Shown here in pieces: positions 5,894-10,911 of a stretch of 12,788 nt of DNA. A program made the translations under genes and the position numbers. The notes under the pieces are model-generated. The model was not told where the DNA came from. It saw only the letters and a list, made by a program, of their open reading frames with translations, and did no database searches. The DNA is from Planctomycetes bacterium RIFCSPHIGHO2_12_FULL_52_36 (GTDB lineage Bacteria; Planctomycetota; Brocadiia; Brocadiales; Bathyanammoxibiaceae): NCBI GenBank assembly GCA_001828545.1, contig MHYW01000034.1:1-12788 (forward strand). Reading direction: 5' to 3'. Each line of letters starts with the position of its first letter. Position 1 is the first letter of the stretch.

Positions 5894-7069
5894 ATGAAGG
5901 GTGGTATGCCAGCACATACGGTGGCGGAAAGGCCAGTAGAGAGATACCCGCTCAGGCTACTGTTTTGGGAGAGTACGGTAGCCTGTAATCTGGAGTGTAT
6001 ACACTGTCGCAGGCTGGACGTGGCCAAAGAGCTTGTCAAAGAAGAACTCACCACCCAGGAGGCCTTCCGCTTCATAGACGACCTGGCAACAATGGGCAGT
6101 CCCATATTAGTCCTCAGTGGGGGTGAACCCCTGTACCGCCCCGACATCTTTGAAATAGCCCGTTATGCTGCGGACACCAGGCGGGTAAAGGTGGCCCTGG
6201 CTACCAATGGCACGTTGGTTGACGAACGTATCGCTAAGAAGATAGTGGAAGCGGGGGTGGAGAGGGTCTCTATAAGCCTGGACGGGGCAGATGCAAAGAC
6301 CCACGATGAGTTCCGCAAACTCCCGGGTTCGTTTGAGAGGGCCCTCCACGGATTCCGTCTCCTCAAGAAATTAGGTATGAGTCTGCAGATAAACTCCACG
6401 ATAGCAAATCATAACGTACATCAACTAAGAGACCTCTATCAGCTTGCCCTCCATCTCGGGGCAGATGCCCTTCATATCTTTATGTTGGTACCAGTGGGCT
6501 GTGGGGTAGAAATTGCTGAGGACCAGATGCTCTCAGCCCAGAAATACGAAGAAACCCTTAACCTCTTCTACGACCTGGCACTGGAGGCCAAGATACAGAC
6601 CAAGGCCACGTGTGCGCCCCATTACTTCAGGATACTCAGACAGCGGGGCGGAAGCACCGCCGGGCATCCAGGTGGAATGCCGCCAATAAAAGACCCGCAT
6701 TTAATGGGCAGGATGGGGACGTCCCATCCAGGTGGCCACCCCTCTATGGCCGCCATGACCAAGGGCTGTCTGGCTGGCACAGGGGTATGCTTCATCTCCC
6801 ATAAGGGTGAGGTCTTCCCCTGCGGTTACCTGCCCGTTACCTCTGGAAATGTTAGGACTAAGAGTTTTGCCGAGATATGGCGCACTTCCGAGATTTTTGC
6901 CAAACTCCGTAACCCTGACCTCCTGGGTGGCAAGTGCGGGGCCTGTGAATACAAAAAGGTCTGTGAGGGCTGCCGGGCCAGGGCCTTCTACCAGACGGGG
7001 GACTACATGGCCGAAGAGCCTTACTGCATATACGTGCCAAAGGGACTACAGAAAAGCAGTAAGCAGTAA
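5894..7069 (+). CDS. ahbD: Radical SAM/SPASM heme synthase-like protein (AhbD family)
   Basis: This 391-residue radical SAM enzyme resembles AhbD, which decarboxylates the two propionates of Fe-coproporphyrin III to give heme b in the siroheme-dependent pathway. The [4Fe-4S]-SAM motif is CNLECIHC (Cys31, 35, 38), followed by GGEP (76-79) and VSISLDG. The AhbD-like middle includes LVPVGCGVEIAE and KATCAPHYFRILRQ. The C-terminal SPASM-type Cys are 292, 299, 310, 348, 351, 357, 360 and 378, which could hold an auxiliary cluster. ATG 5894 is chosen because AGGAGG (5883-5888) is 5 nt upstream; the longer frame from 5846 runs through a repeat. Residues about 252-288 look like an extra loop rich in Gly, His, Met and Pro (GHPGGMPP ... 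SHPGGHPSM), which I do not recall in ordinary AhbD. The last codons (QKSSKQ) are written by a CAGTAAGCAGT repeat. NirJ-type heme d1 enzymes are the main alternative. No other heme genes are in the window. Confidence 0.82.
   Translation: MKGGMPAHTVAERPVERYPLRLLFWESTVACNLECIHCRRLDVAKELVKEELTTQEAFRFIDDLATMGSPILVLSGGEPLYRPDIFEIARYAADTRRVKVALATNGTLVDERIAKKIVEAGVERVSISLDGADAKTHDEFRKLPGSFERALHGFRLLKKLGMSLQINSTIANHNVHQLRDLYQLALHLGADALHIFMLVPVGCGVEIAEDQMLSAQKYEETLNLFYDLALEAKIQTKATCAPHYFRILRQRGGSTAGHPGGMPPIKDPHLMGRMGTSHPGGHPSMAAMTKGCLAGTGVCFISHKGEVFPCGYLPVTSGNVRTKSFAEIWRTSEIFAKLRNPDLLGGKCGACEYKKVCEGCRARAFYQTGDYMAEEPYCIYVPKGLQKSSKQ
6647..6665. repeat. In-frame repeat GGCGGAAGCACCGCCGGGC within ahbD
   Basis: This 19-nt word differs by one base from 10728-10746 in the thiolase gene. 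Both copies sit at the same codon phase and encode GGSTAG. The core GGCGG-AAGCA-CCGCC is an inverted repeat, like the other short palindromes here. Confidence 0.6.
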
Positions 7070-7232
7070 GGAGCATGTAGTAGTCAGAATGGCAAATTAC
7101 AAATGACAAAGCTCAAATGTCAAATCAATGACAAATCCCAAATATTAAATTAATTTGTAATTTGGATTTTGGATTTCATTTGTCATTTGAACTTTGTTGT
7201 TTGGGTCTTTCAGTGCTTACTGTCTACTGTTT
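7052..7232. repeat. Long imperfect inverted repeat overlapping the ahbD 3' end
   Basis: The outer words are AAGCAGTAAGCAGTAAG on the left and TGCTTACTGTCTACTG on the right, in opposite orientation. Inside are AT-rich arms built of AAATGACAAA and CAAATCCCAAAT on the left, and TTTGGATTTCATTTGTCATT on the right, meeting near TTAAATTAATT (about 7144-7154). The ahbD stop (7067-7069) is inside the left arm. No open reading frame with coding character is present here. Confidence 0.65.
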
Positions 7233-7247
7233 CTTGAGGTATTGTCT

Positions 7248-7361
7248 GTGGACCCAAAGACCTTCCGCACCGTCATGATAGGTTCCATAGCCATCATGGT
7301 AATGGCATTAGTGATAAATTCCTGCATATTGATAAAGAGGTTCCATCTTTTAGGCTTCTGA
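7248..7361 (+). CDS. Possible small membrane protein (37 residues)
   Basis: A GTG-started frame encodes 37 residues: a short polar N-terminus (MDPKTFRT), about 20 hydrophobic residues (VMIGSIAIMVMALVINSCIL) and a basic tail (IKRFHLLGF). GAGGT at 7236-7240 lies 7 nt upstream, a good ribosome binding site. It would be a single-span membrane protein. It lies alone between a repeat and a convergent barrel gene, so there is no operon support. I do not recognise a family. The composition and the binding site argue for a real gene, but a chance frame of this length cannot be excluded. Confidence 0.42.
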   Translation: MDPKTFRTVMIGSIAIMVMALVINSCILIKRFHLLGF

Positions 7362-7403
7362 GTCAGCAGGGGTTTTGCAGAGGGCTCAGATGGGCGTGAA
7401 GGG

Positions 7404-7441
7404 GCAGGGGCGACCGTCAGCCATAGGCGGGTCGCCCCTGC
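7404..7441. repeat. Hairpin repeat, GTAGGGG family variant (GCAGGGGCGACC arms)
   Basis: The 12-bp perfect arms (7404-7415 and 7430-7441) enclose a 14-nt loop. It is 6 bp past the stop of the - strand barrel gene. The arm GGGGCGACC is shared with the hairpin at 10828-10858. No T-tract follows it, so it may stabilise a 3' end rather than terminate transcription. Confidence 0.7.
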
Positions 7442-7447
7442 AAAGCC

Positions 7448-8485
7448 CTAGAACCCTATGCCTATTCCCACCACAAACCTGTAATCCGATTCCTGCTCTT
7501 TTCCGTTCATGTCCTGTAGGATGGGTATGCCTGCAGAAAAAAAGGGCGAATAGCGGTCAGCAATGGTGGCCCTCACACCAGGGGAGAAATATAGCTGGTT
7601 TCCACCACTGTTATCGTCATCCCTGTCTCTGATTTCGTTCTTGTCATGCCATTCTCCGTTTAATTCTGCCACGAGGTCCCATGCCAGGCGGGTGTGTTCT
7701 TCATCGTGCATCTGGTCGCCCACCATGTGGTGGTGTACGTGCCTTATCTCACCAATCCTGTAAGAGGTGGCGAAATTGTAGAGAAACGTGTCCCCCAGAA
7801 CGGTGCGTTGACTGCCGTGGGTGGTGAACATGTAGAGGATGTTGCTATCCAGGGATAACTTACCCCAGCGTTTTGTTACGGCCAGGCCGGCCATGGGGTC
7901 CCAGGAGCCAGAACCTGGCTGGTTTTCCACCTCAAAGCGCGGGCCATGGCGGGGTCTCTCAGAGGTGCGTCCTGTGGGCGTCTTCAGCCCGAAGAGGGCA
8001 GACACCTCTAGCTCCTTGCTATGCCGGTGCAAGAGTCTATATTGTCCGAAGAGGGTAAGGTCTCCAAAGTCCGCCGAGTCGCCGTGTCTGTGTAACTCTA
8101 TATCCCTGTCCCCATCCTCATGTACATGAATATGTCCCTCTTTTACCTGCTCAAAAGAGACGTACGGGAGACGAAGGCCTATTGAGAAGTCATTTGTTAC
8201 TCCATAGGCCCCGGTCAAGATAGTACTCCACCTGGAGTCTACGCTGTGTACCTCCTGCCCCCCCTGTGAGGCAAAGTCCCGTAGTTCGCCATCGCTGTAG
8301 CGGTCAAACTTGAGGTTTTCCAGACGGAAATCCACAAAAAAATGGCCCTTTTGCAGTGTTGTGGCAGGAGTTGTGATGATGGGCCCTGACTTCCCTGGTC
8401 CGACCCCTACACTGCCATGATGCCCAAAGACCTCTCCTGCAAGAAGACAGGAAAAGAGGGTGATGATACAAACTAGATATTTCAT
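7448..8485 (-). CDS. His-rich outer-membrane beta-barrel protein
   Basis: The 345-residue protein has a signal peptide (residues 1-21, MKYLVCIITLFSCLLAGEVFG, cleaved before His-His-Gly) and then alternating polar/hydrophobic strands ending in a C-terminal Phe, as in outer-membrane barrels. Recognisable segments are GVGPGKSGPIITTPATTL, GAYGVTNDFSIGLRLPYV and HGDSADFGDLTLFGQYRLL. These occur in a family often labelled transporter and related to phenol_MetA_deg-type barrels. Two His clusters stand out: residues 118-134 (HIHVHEDGD ... HRH) and 249-264 (HVHHHMVGDQMHDEEH), likely in extracellular or periplasmic loops and possibly metal binding. ATG 8485 is chosen over the in-frame TTG 8491 because GGAG lies 8 nt upstream of it. 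It is downstream of, and on the same strand as, the Cys-rich gene, but 399 repeat-filled bases separate them. Substrate unknown. Confidence 0.78.
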   Translation of the reverse strand: MKYLVCIITLFSCLLAGEVFGHHGSVGVGPGKSGPIITTPATTLQKGHFFVDFRLENLKFDRYSDGELRDFASQGGQEVHSVDSRWSTILTGAYGVTNDFSIGLRLPYVSFEQVKEGHIHVHEDGDRDIELHRHGDSADFGDLTLFGQYRLLHRHSKELEVSALFGLKTPTGRTSERPRHGPRFEVENQPGSGSWDPMAGLAVTKRWGKLSLDSNILYMFTTHGSQRTVLGDTFLYNFATSYRIGEIRHVHHHMVGDQMHDEEHTRLAWDLVAELNGEWHDKNEIRDRDDDNSGGNQLYFSPGVRATIADRYSPFFSAGIPILQDMNGKEQESDYRFVVGIGIGF

Positions 8486-8507
8486 CCCCAATGCTCCTTT
8501 CCCACTC

Positions 8508-8527
8508 CAGGTGGATCAGCCCACCTG
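8508..8527. repeat. Hairpin CAGGTGG / CCACCTG upstream of the barrel gene
   Basis: Perfect 7-bp arms separated by six bases, just upstream of the ribosome binding site of the - strand barrel gene. It could be an operator or a 5' leader hairpin; nothing distinguishes these. Confidence 0.4.
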
Positions 8528-8544
8528 AAGCGGATGCCGGTTAT

Positions 8545-8594
8545 GTAGGGGCAATTCCCGCCTTAGGCGGATTTTCAACATGAATTGCCCCTAC
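8545..8594. repeat. GTAGGGGC palindrome with a second palindrome nested in its loop
   Basis: The outer arms GTAGGGGCAATTC (8545-8557) and GAATTGCCCCTAC (8582-8594) match over 13 bp. The loop holds CCGCC-TTA-GGCGG (8558-8570), the same short element as at 4675-4689, followed by TTTTCAACAT. Confidence 0.8.
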
Positions 8595-8625
8595 TATGGG
8601 GAAGTCCTTCCCTGCCTGCACGATG

Positions 8626-8771
8626 TTGAGTCCTCTGAGAAAGTACTAACCGAAATTCCCTCCCCCTTGAGGGGGGAGGGTAGGGTGGGGGTGAATATCA
8701 CCCTCCCCCTTCCCCCTCCCATCAAGGGAGGGGGAGGCTAAAGCCCATACAAACTTTTTCAGAGGTCTCAA
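8626..8771. mobile_element. MITE-like 146-bp inverted-repeat element
   Basis: The ends are TTGAGTCCTCTGAGAAAGT (8626-8644) and, inverted at 8753-8771, TTGAGACCTCTGAAAAAGT, matching at 17 of 19 positions. The interior is a chain of GC-rich inverted words (CCCTCCCCCTTGA against TCAAGGGAGGGGGAGG, and GGGGGTGA-ATA-TCACCC). There is no coding capacity. It has the form of a non-autonomous element, but no transposase or clear target duplication is visible. Confidence 0.5.
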
Positions 8772-8842
8772 TGTTCATGTAAATGGCGTGCAGGGTAGCG
8801 TGCTATGAACGGACTTATTCCCCTTGCCTTAGGATGTAGTCT

Positions 8843-8881
8843 GTAGCGTGCGACGTCCGCCTGAAGCGGGCCACACGTTAC
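8843..8881. repeat. Palindrome with GTAGCGTG / CACGTTAC ends and a CCGCCTGAAGCGG core
   Basis: The outer 8-bp arms pair with one G-T, and the core is the CCGCC-TGA-GGCGG element with one change. It starts 3 bp past the stop of the - strand Cys-rich gene. The words GTAGCGTGCG and GTCCGCCTGA recur at 9502-9521. Confidence 0.65.
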
Positions 8882-8884
8882 GTC

Positions 8885-9334
8885 TCAGCAAGGGGTCTCT
8901 GGGGGTCTTTCTAACGGCGAGATACAACCCTGGGGAAGTACAGGAAAGGCAATCTCTTTTGTAAAACCTTGGGGTGTCTCCGTGGGGAGTGCATGGCCCT
9001 CCTGGGGAAGGAAGACGAGGTTAGGGAGGGGAGAGAATTTATGTGGATATCCCAGACAGGCAAGGCTCCGCAGGAAGGAGTACTTTGATGGGGGCGAGGC
9101 GACTTGCACCCCTGTTACACCATGCCCATAAGACCCGTCTTCGTGCAAGGTGTGGGAACGGCAACAGCAATGCCTCAGGCAATCCTCTGCACTCTTGCAC
9201 CCGCACCCATGTCCCTCGCAGGGGTAGCCCCCTTTCTTGGTTACAGACAGCGTAGGGCCATTGCATAGATTCCCTACCAGCAGTAGACAACTAATCCATA
9301 GGCACAGGATTTTAAGGGCCAGAGACTTCTTCAA
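8885..9334 (-). CDS. Cys-rich exported protein with a CGCKSAEDC...CCC motif
   Basis: The 149-residue protein starts with a probable signal peptide (MKKSLALKILCLWISCLLLV). It then has a dense Cys motif at residues 36-58, GGYPCEGHGCGCKSAEDCLR followed by HCCC, with Cys39, 44, 46, 52, 56, 57 and 58 and His42/His55. The tail is Pro-rich (LERPPETPC). I recognise the motif from uncharacterised bacterial proteins of similar layout (CGC-x-x-AE-x-C...CCC) but know no function. The Cys/His spacing suggests metal binding or disulfides outside the cytoplasm. The frame extends 83 codons further upstream, but that part translates dispersed repeats (for example VGAGLAPAHFQG). The TTG start at 9334 is chosen because GGAGG lies about 6 nt upstream and the signal peptide begins there. 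Confidence 0.7.
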   Translation of the reverse strand: MKKSLALKILCLWISCLLLVGNLCNGPTLSVTKKGGYPCEGHGCGCKSAEDCLRHCCCRSHTLHEDGSYGHGVTGVQVASPPSKYSFLRSLACLGYPHKFSPLPNLVFLPQEGHALPTETPQGFTKEIAFPVLPQGCISPLERPPETPC

Positions 9335-9362
9335 GCATCCCTCCGGGAAGATGATAAAGTAA

Positions 9363-9379
9363 CTTGCCTCTATGGCAAG
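9363..9379. promoter_or_regulatory. Inverted repeat CTTGCC / GGCAAG in the leader of the Cys-rich gene
   Basis: Perfect 6-bp arms around TCTAT, immediately downstream of the predicted - strand promoter and upstream of the TTG start. The position suits an operator or a leader hairpin. Confidence 0.35.
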
Positions 9380-9386
9380 GTGATAG

Positions 9387-9414
9387 ATTTTACTAGAAAC
9401 TACTCCAAAATCAA
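9387..9414 (-). promoter_or_regulatory. Candidate promoter for the Cys-rich gene
   Basis: On the - strand, TTGATT (9409-9414) and TAAAAT (9387-9392) stand 16 bp apart, matching the -35 and -10 consensus at 4 and 5 of 6 positions. Transcription would start near 9380, about 45 nt before the start codon. Confidence 0.4.
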
Positions 9415-9450
9415 TATGAGATGTATTTACTGATGTGCATAATGAAACCA

Positions 9451-9566
9451 TGTAGGGGCAGGGTTTACCCCTGCCCGACCTTACTTGCAAACGGAATCTT
9501 CGTAGCGTGCGGTCCGCCTGAGGCGGACTGCCCTGGAAATGGGCAGGTGCAAGACCTGCCCCTACA
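9451..9566. repeat. Composite repeat bounded by TGTAGGGGCAGG inverted ends
   Basis: The outer ends TGTAGGGGCAGG (9451-9462) and CCTGCCCCTACA (9555-9566) are exact inverted copies. The left part forms GGGCAGGG-TTTAC-CCCTGCCC (9456-9476), the right part GGGCAGGT-GCAAG-ACCTGCCC (9541-9561), and a GTAGCGTGCGGTCCGCC element sits between them. It lies in the divergent region before the thiolase gene. Confidence 0.7.
9512..9528. repeat. Nested palindrome GTCCGCC-TGA-GGCGGAC
   Basis: Perfect 7-bp arms around TGA, inside the composite repeat 9451-9566. It belongs to the same short family as 4675-4689, 8558-8570 and the core of 8843-8881. Confidence 0.75.
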
Positions 9567-9577
9567 TTAAAAAGCCT

Positions 9578-9605
9578 TTGCAACGGGGACGATTAAGGCT
9601 AATAT
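9578..9605 (+). promoter_or_regulatory. Candidate promoter of the acyl-CoA operon
   Basis: TTGCAA (9578-9583) and TAATAT (9600-9605) are 16 bp apart, each matching consensus at 4 of 6. The -10 ends 9 nt before the thiolase ATG, the same spacing as at the GH99-like gene, and neither gene has a clear Shine-Dalgarno. Confidence 0.3.
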
Positions 9606-9614
9606 ATCGGGTTA

Positions 9615-10817
9615 ATGGCCAGAACCCCCGTCATCCTCAGCGCCGCCAGGACGCCCATCGGGGGCTTTGGTGGCTCTTTGAGCCAAATCCCCGCAACACA
9701 GCTAGGGACCATAGCCGCAAAGGGGGCCATCCAGAGGTCGGGTATAAAGGCCACCGATGTAGAGCAGGTGATAATGGGAAACGTACTCTCTGCCGGGCTG
9801 GGACAGTCCCCGGCCAGGCAGGTGGCCCTGGGATGTGGACTCCCCGTTGGTACCAATGCCCTGACAGTGAACAAGGTATGTGGTTCGGGGTTAAAGGCCG
9901 TGATGCTGGGGGCCCAGGCCATACTCTGTGGCGATGCAGAGGTCGTCCTCTGCGGAGGGATGGAGGGTATGAGTCGTGCCCCCTATCTACTGGAAGAGGG
10001 GCGGTGGGGTTACCGGATTGGGCATGGTTCCCTCGTTGACAGCATGATAAAGGATGGGCTGTGGGATGTTTACAACAATTTTCATATGGGCCATGCCGCA
10101 GAACTCATTGCAGAGAAATACCGTATAAGCCGTAAGGAGGCCGATGACCTTGCCCTCCAGAGCTACGAGAGGGCCATCCAGGCCCAGAGACGGGGGGACT
10201 TCAGGGAGGAGATAATCCCCATAGAGATGACCCAACAGGGCAAAAAGATATTGATGTCAGAGGACGATTGCCCCAAGAGGCTGGACAGGGATAAGATGGC
10301 CACCCTGTCCCCTGTCTTTAAGGAGGGGGGCGTACTCACGGCGGCCAACTCCTCTGCCCTGAGCGATGGGGCGGCGGCAGTGGTGCTTGCCTCTGAGGAT
10401 AGGGTAAATGAATTGGGGGGAAGCCCTGTGGCCAGGATACTGGGCTACTCCGAGGCGGCCATGGCGCCCGAACTCTTTTCCCTGGCCCCCGTGGAGGCCA
10501 TCAATAAACTATTAAAGAAGTTGGAGCTGGACGTAACGGATATTAACTTATTTGAGATAAACGAGGCCTTTGCCTCCACCTGCATCGCTATATATAGGGA
10601 GCTGGGTCTGGACCTGGATAAGGTTAACGTAAGGGGTGGCGCCATCGCCCTGGGGCATCCCATCGGGGCCAGCGGGGCCAGAATCCTTACTACCCTGCTC
10701 TACGCCCTCTCGGGGCACCCTGGGGCGGGCGGTAGCACCGCCGGGCGGATGAGGGGCATTGCCAGTCTGTGCATAGGTGGTGGCGAGGCCGTAGCCCTGG
10801 CAGTGGAGATGATGTAG
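9615..10817 (+). CDS. Acetyl-CoA acetyltransferase (thiolase)
   Basis: The 400-residue thiolase carries out the reversible condensation of two acetyl-CoA to acetoacetyl-CoA. The acyl-accepting Cys89 is in NKVCGSGLKAV, His348 in GGAIALGHPIGASGARI, and the second catalytic Cys386 in LCIGGGEAVAL. The first two positions match the Zoogloea enzyme numbering (Cys89, His348). The last is about eight residues later because of an extra loop (SGHPGAGGSTAGRM, about residues 366-379). That loop is partly encoded by the repeat word at 10728-10746. The ATG start gives the standard N-terminus ARTPVILSAARTPIGGFGG; there is no clear Shine-Dalgarno, so the message may be leaderless. It is followed by 3-hydroxybutyryl-CoA dehydrogenase and ETF genes, so it probably serves short-chain acyl-CoA (butyrate or 3-hydroxybutyrate) metabolism in the cytoplasm. 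The direction of flux cannot be told. Confidence 0.93.
   Translation: MARTPVILSAARTPIGGFGGSLSQIPATQLGTIAAKGAIQRSGIKATDVEQVIMGNVLSAGLGQSPARQVALGCGLPVGTNALTVNKVCGSGLKAVMLGAQAILCGDAEVVLCGGMEGMSRAPYLLEEGRWGYRIGHGSLVDSMIKDGLWDVYNNFHMGHAAELIAEKYRISRKEADDLALQSYERAIQAQRRGDFREEIIPIEMTQQGKKILMSEDDCPKRLDRDKMATLSPVFKEGGVLTAANSSALSDGAAAVVLASEDRVNELGGSPVARILGYSEAAMAPELFSLAPVEAINKLLKKLELDVTDINLFEINEAFASTCIAIYRELGLDLDKVNVRGGAIALGHPIGASGARILTTLLYALSGHPGAGGSTAGRMRGIASLCIGGGEAVALAVEMM
10728..10746. repeat. In-frame repeat GGCGGTAGCACCGCCGGGC within the thiolase gene
   Basis: One base different from 6647-6665 in ahbD and in the same codon phase (GGSTAG). The core GGCGGT-AGC-ACCGCC is a perfect inverted repeat. 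It lies in the extra loop between His348 and Cys386. Confidence 0.6.
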
Positions 10818-10827
10818 GGAAGTTTTC

Positions 10828-10858
10828 TGTAGGGGCGACCCGGCGGGTCGCCCTTACA
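10828..10858. repeat. GTAGGGG-family hairpin after the thiolase gene
   Basis: Arms TGTAGGGGCGACCC and GGGTCGCCCTTACA pair over 14 bp with one G-T, around the loop GGC. It starts 11 bp past the thiolase stop and is followed 8 bp later by a second family member. Confidence 0.8.
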
Positions 10859-10865
10859 CCAGACT

Positions 10866-10893
10866 GTAGGGGCGTATTGCAATACGCCCCTAC
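10866..10893. repeat. Perfect 28-bp palindrome, GTAGGGG family
   Basis: The half-site GTAGGGGCGTATTG is followed by its exact reverse complement. It has the same length and end heptamer as the palindrome at 3427-3454 with a different interior. It lies 4 bp before the ribosome binding site of the dehydrogenase gene. Confidence 0.85.
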
Positions 10894-10911
10894 TCATAGG
10901 AGGATAGTTAC

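Larger units (their letters stand above)
8486..8884. other. Gene-free 399-bp stretch filled with palindromic repeats
   Basis: I see no credible coding frame here. In order it holds a 7-bp hairpin (8508-8527), a nested palindrome (8545-8594), a MITE-like inverted-repeat element (8626-8771) and a GTAGCGTG-ended palindrome (8843-8881). Together they cover more than half of the gap between two - strand genes. Confidence 0.7.

Noticed and set aside
7448..8491. TTG at 8491 as the start of the barrel gene
   Set aside because: ATG 8485 has better spacing to GGAG and gives a standard MKYL signal peptide start.
8885..8887. TGA at the end of the Cys-rich gene as a second selenocysteine codon
   Set aside because: The palindrome after it belongs to a dispersed repeat family, and I see no short hairpin with a GGU-type loop at SECIS distance. 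The Pro-rich end fits a normal stop.
8885..9583. Full 232-residue - strand frame as one protein
   Set aside because: The first 83 codons translate dispersed repeats (VGAGLAPAHFQG and similar). A ribosome binding site, TTG start and signal peptide at 9334 give a coherent 149-residue gene.
7400..10900. CRISPR array
   Set aside because: The repeats are palindromes of different sequence and irregular spacing, with no regular spacers and no cas genes.
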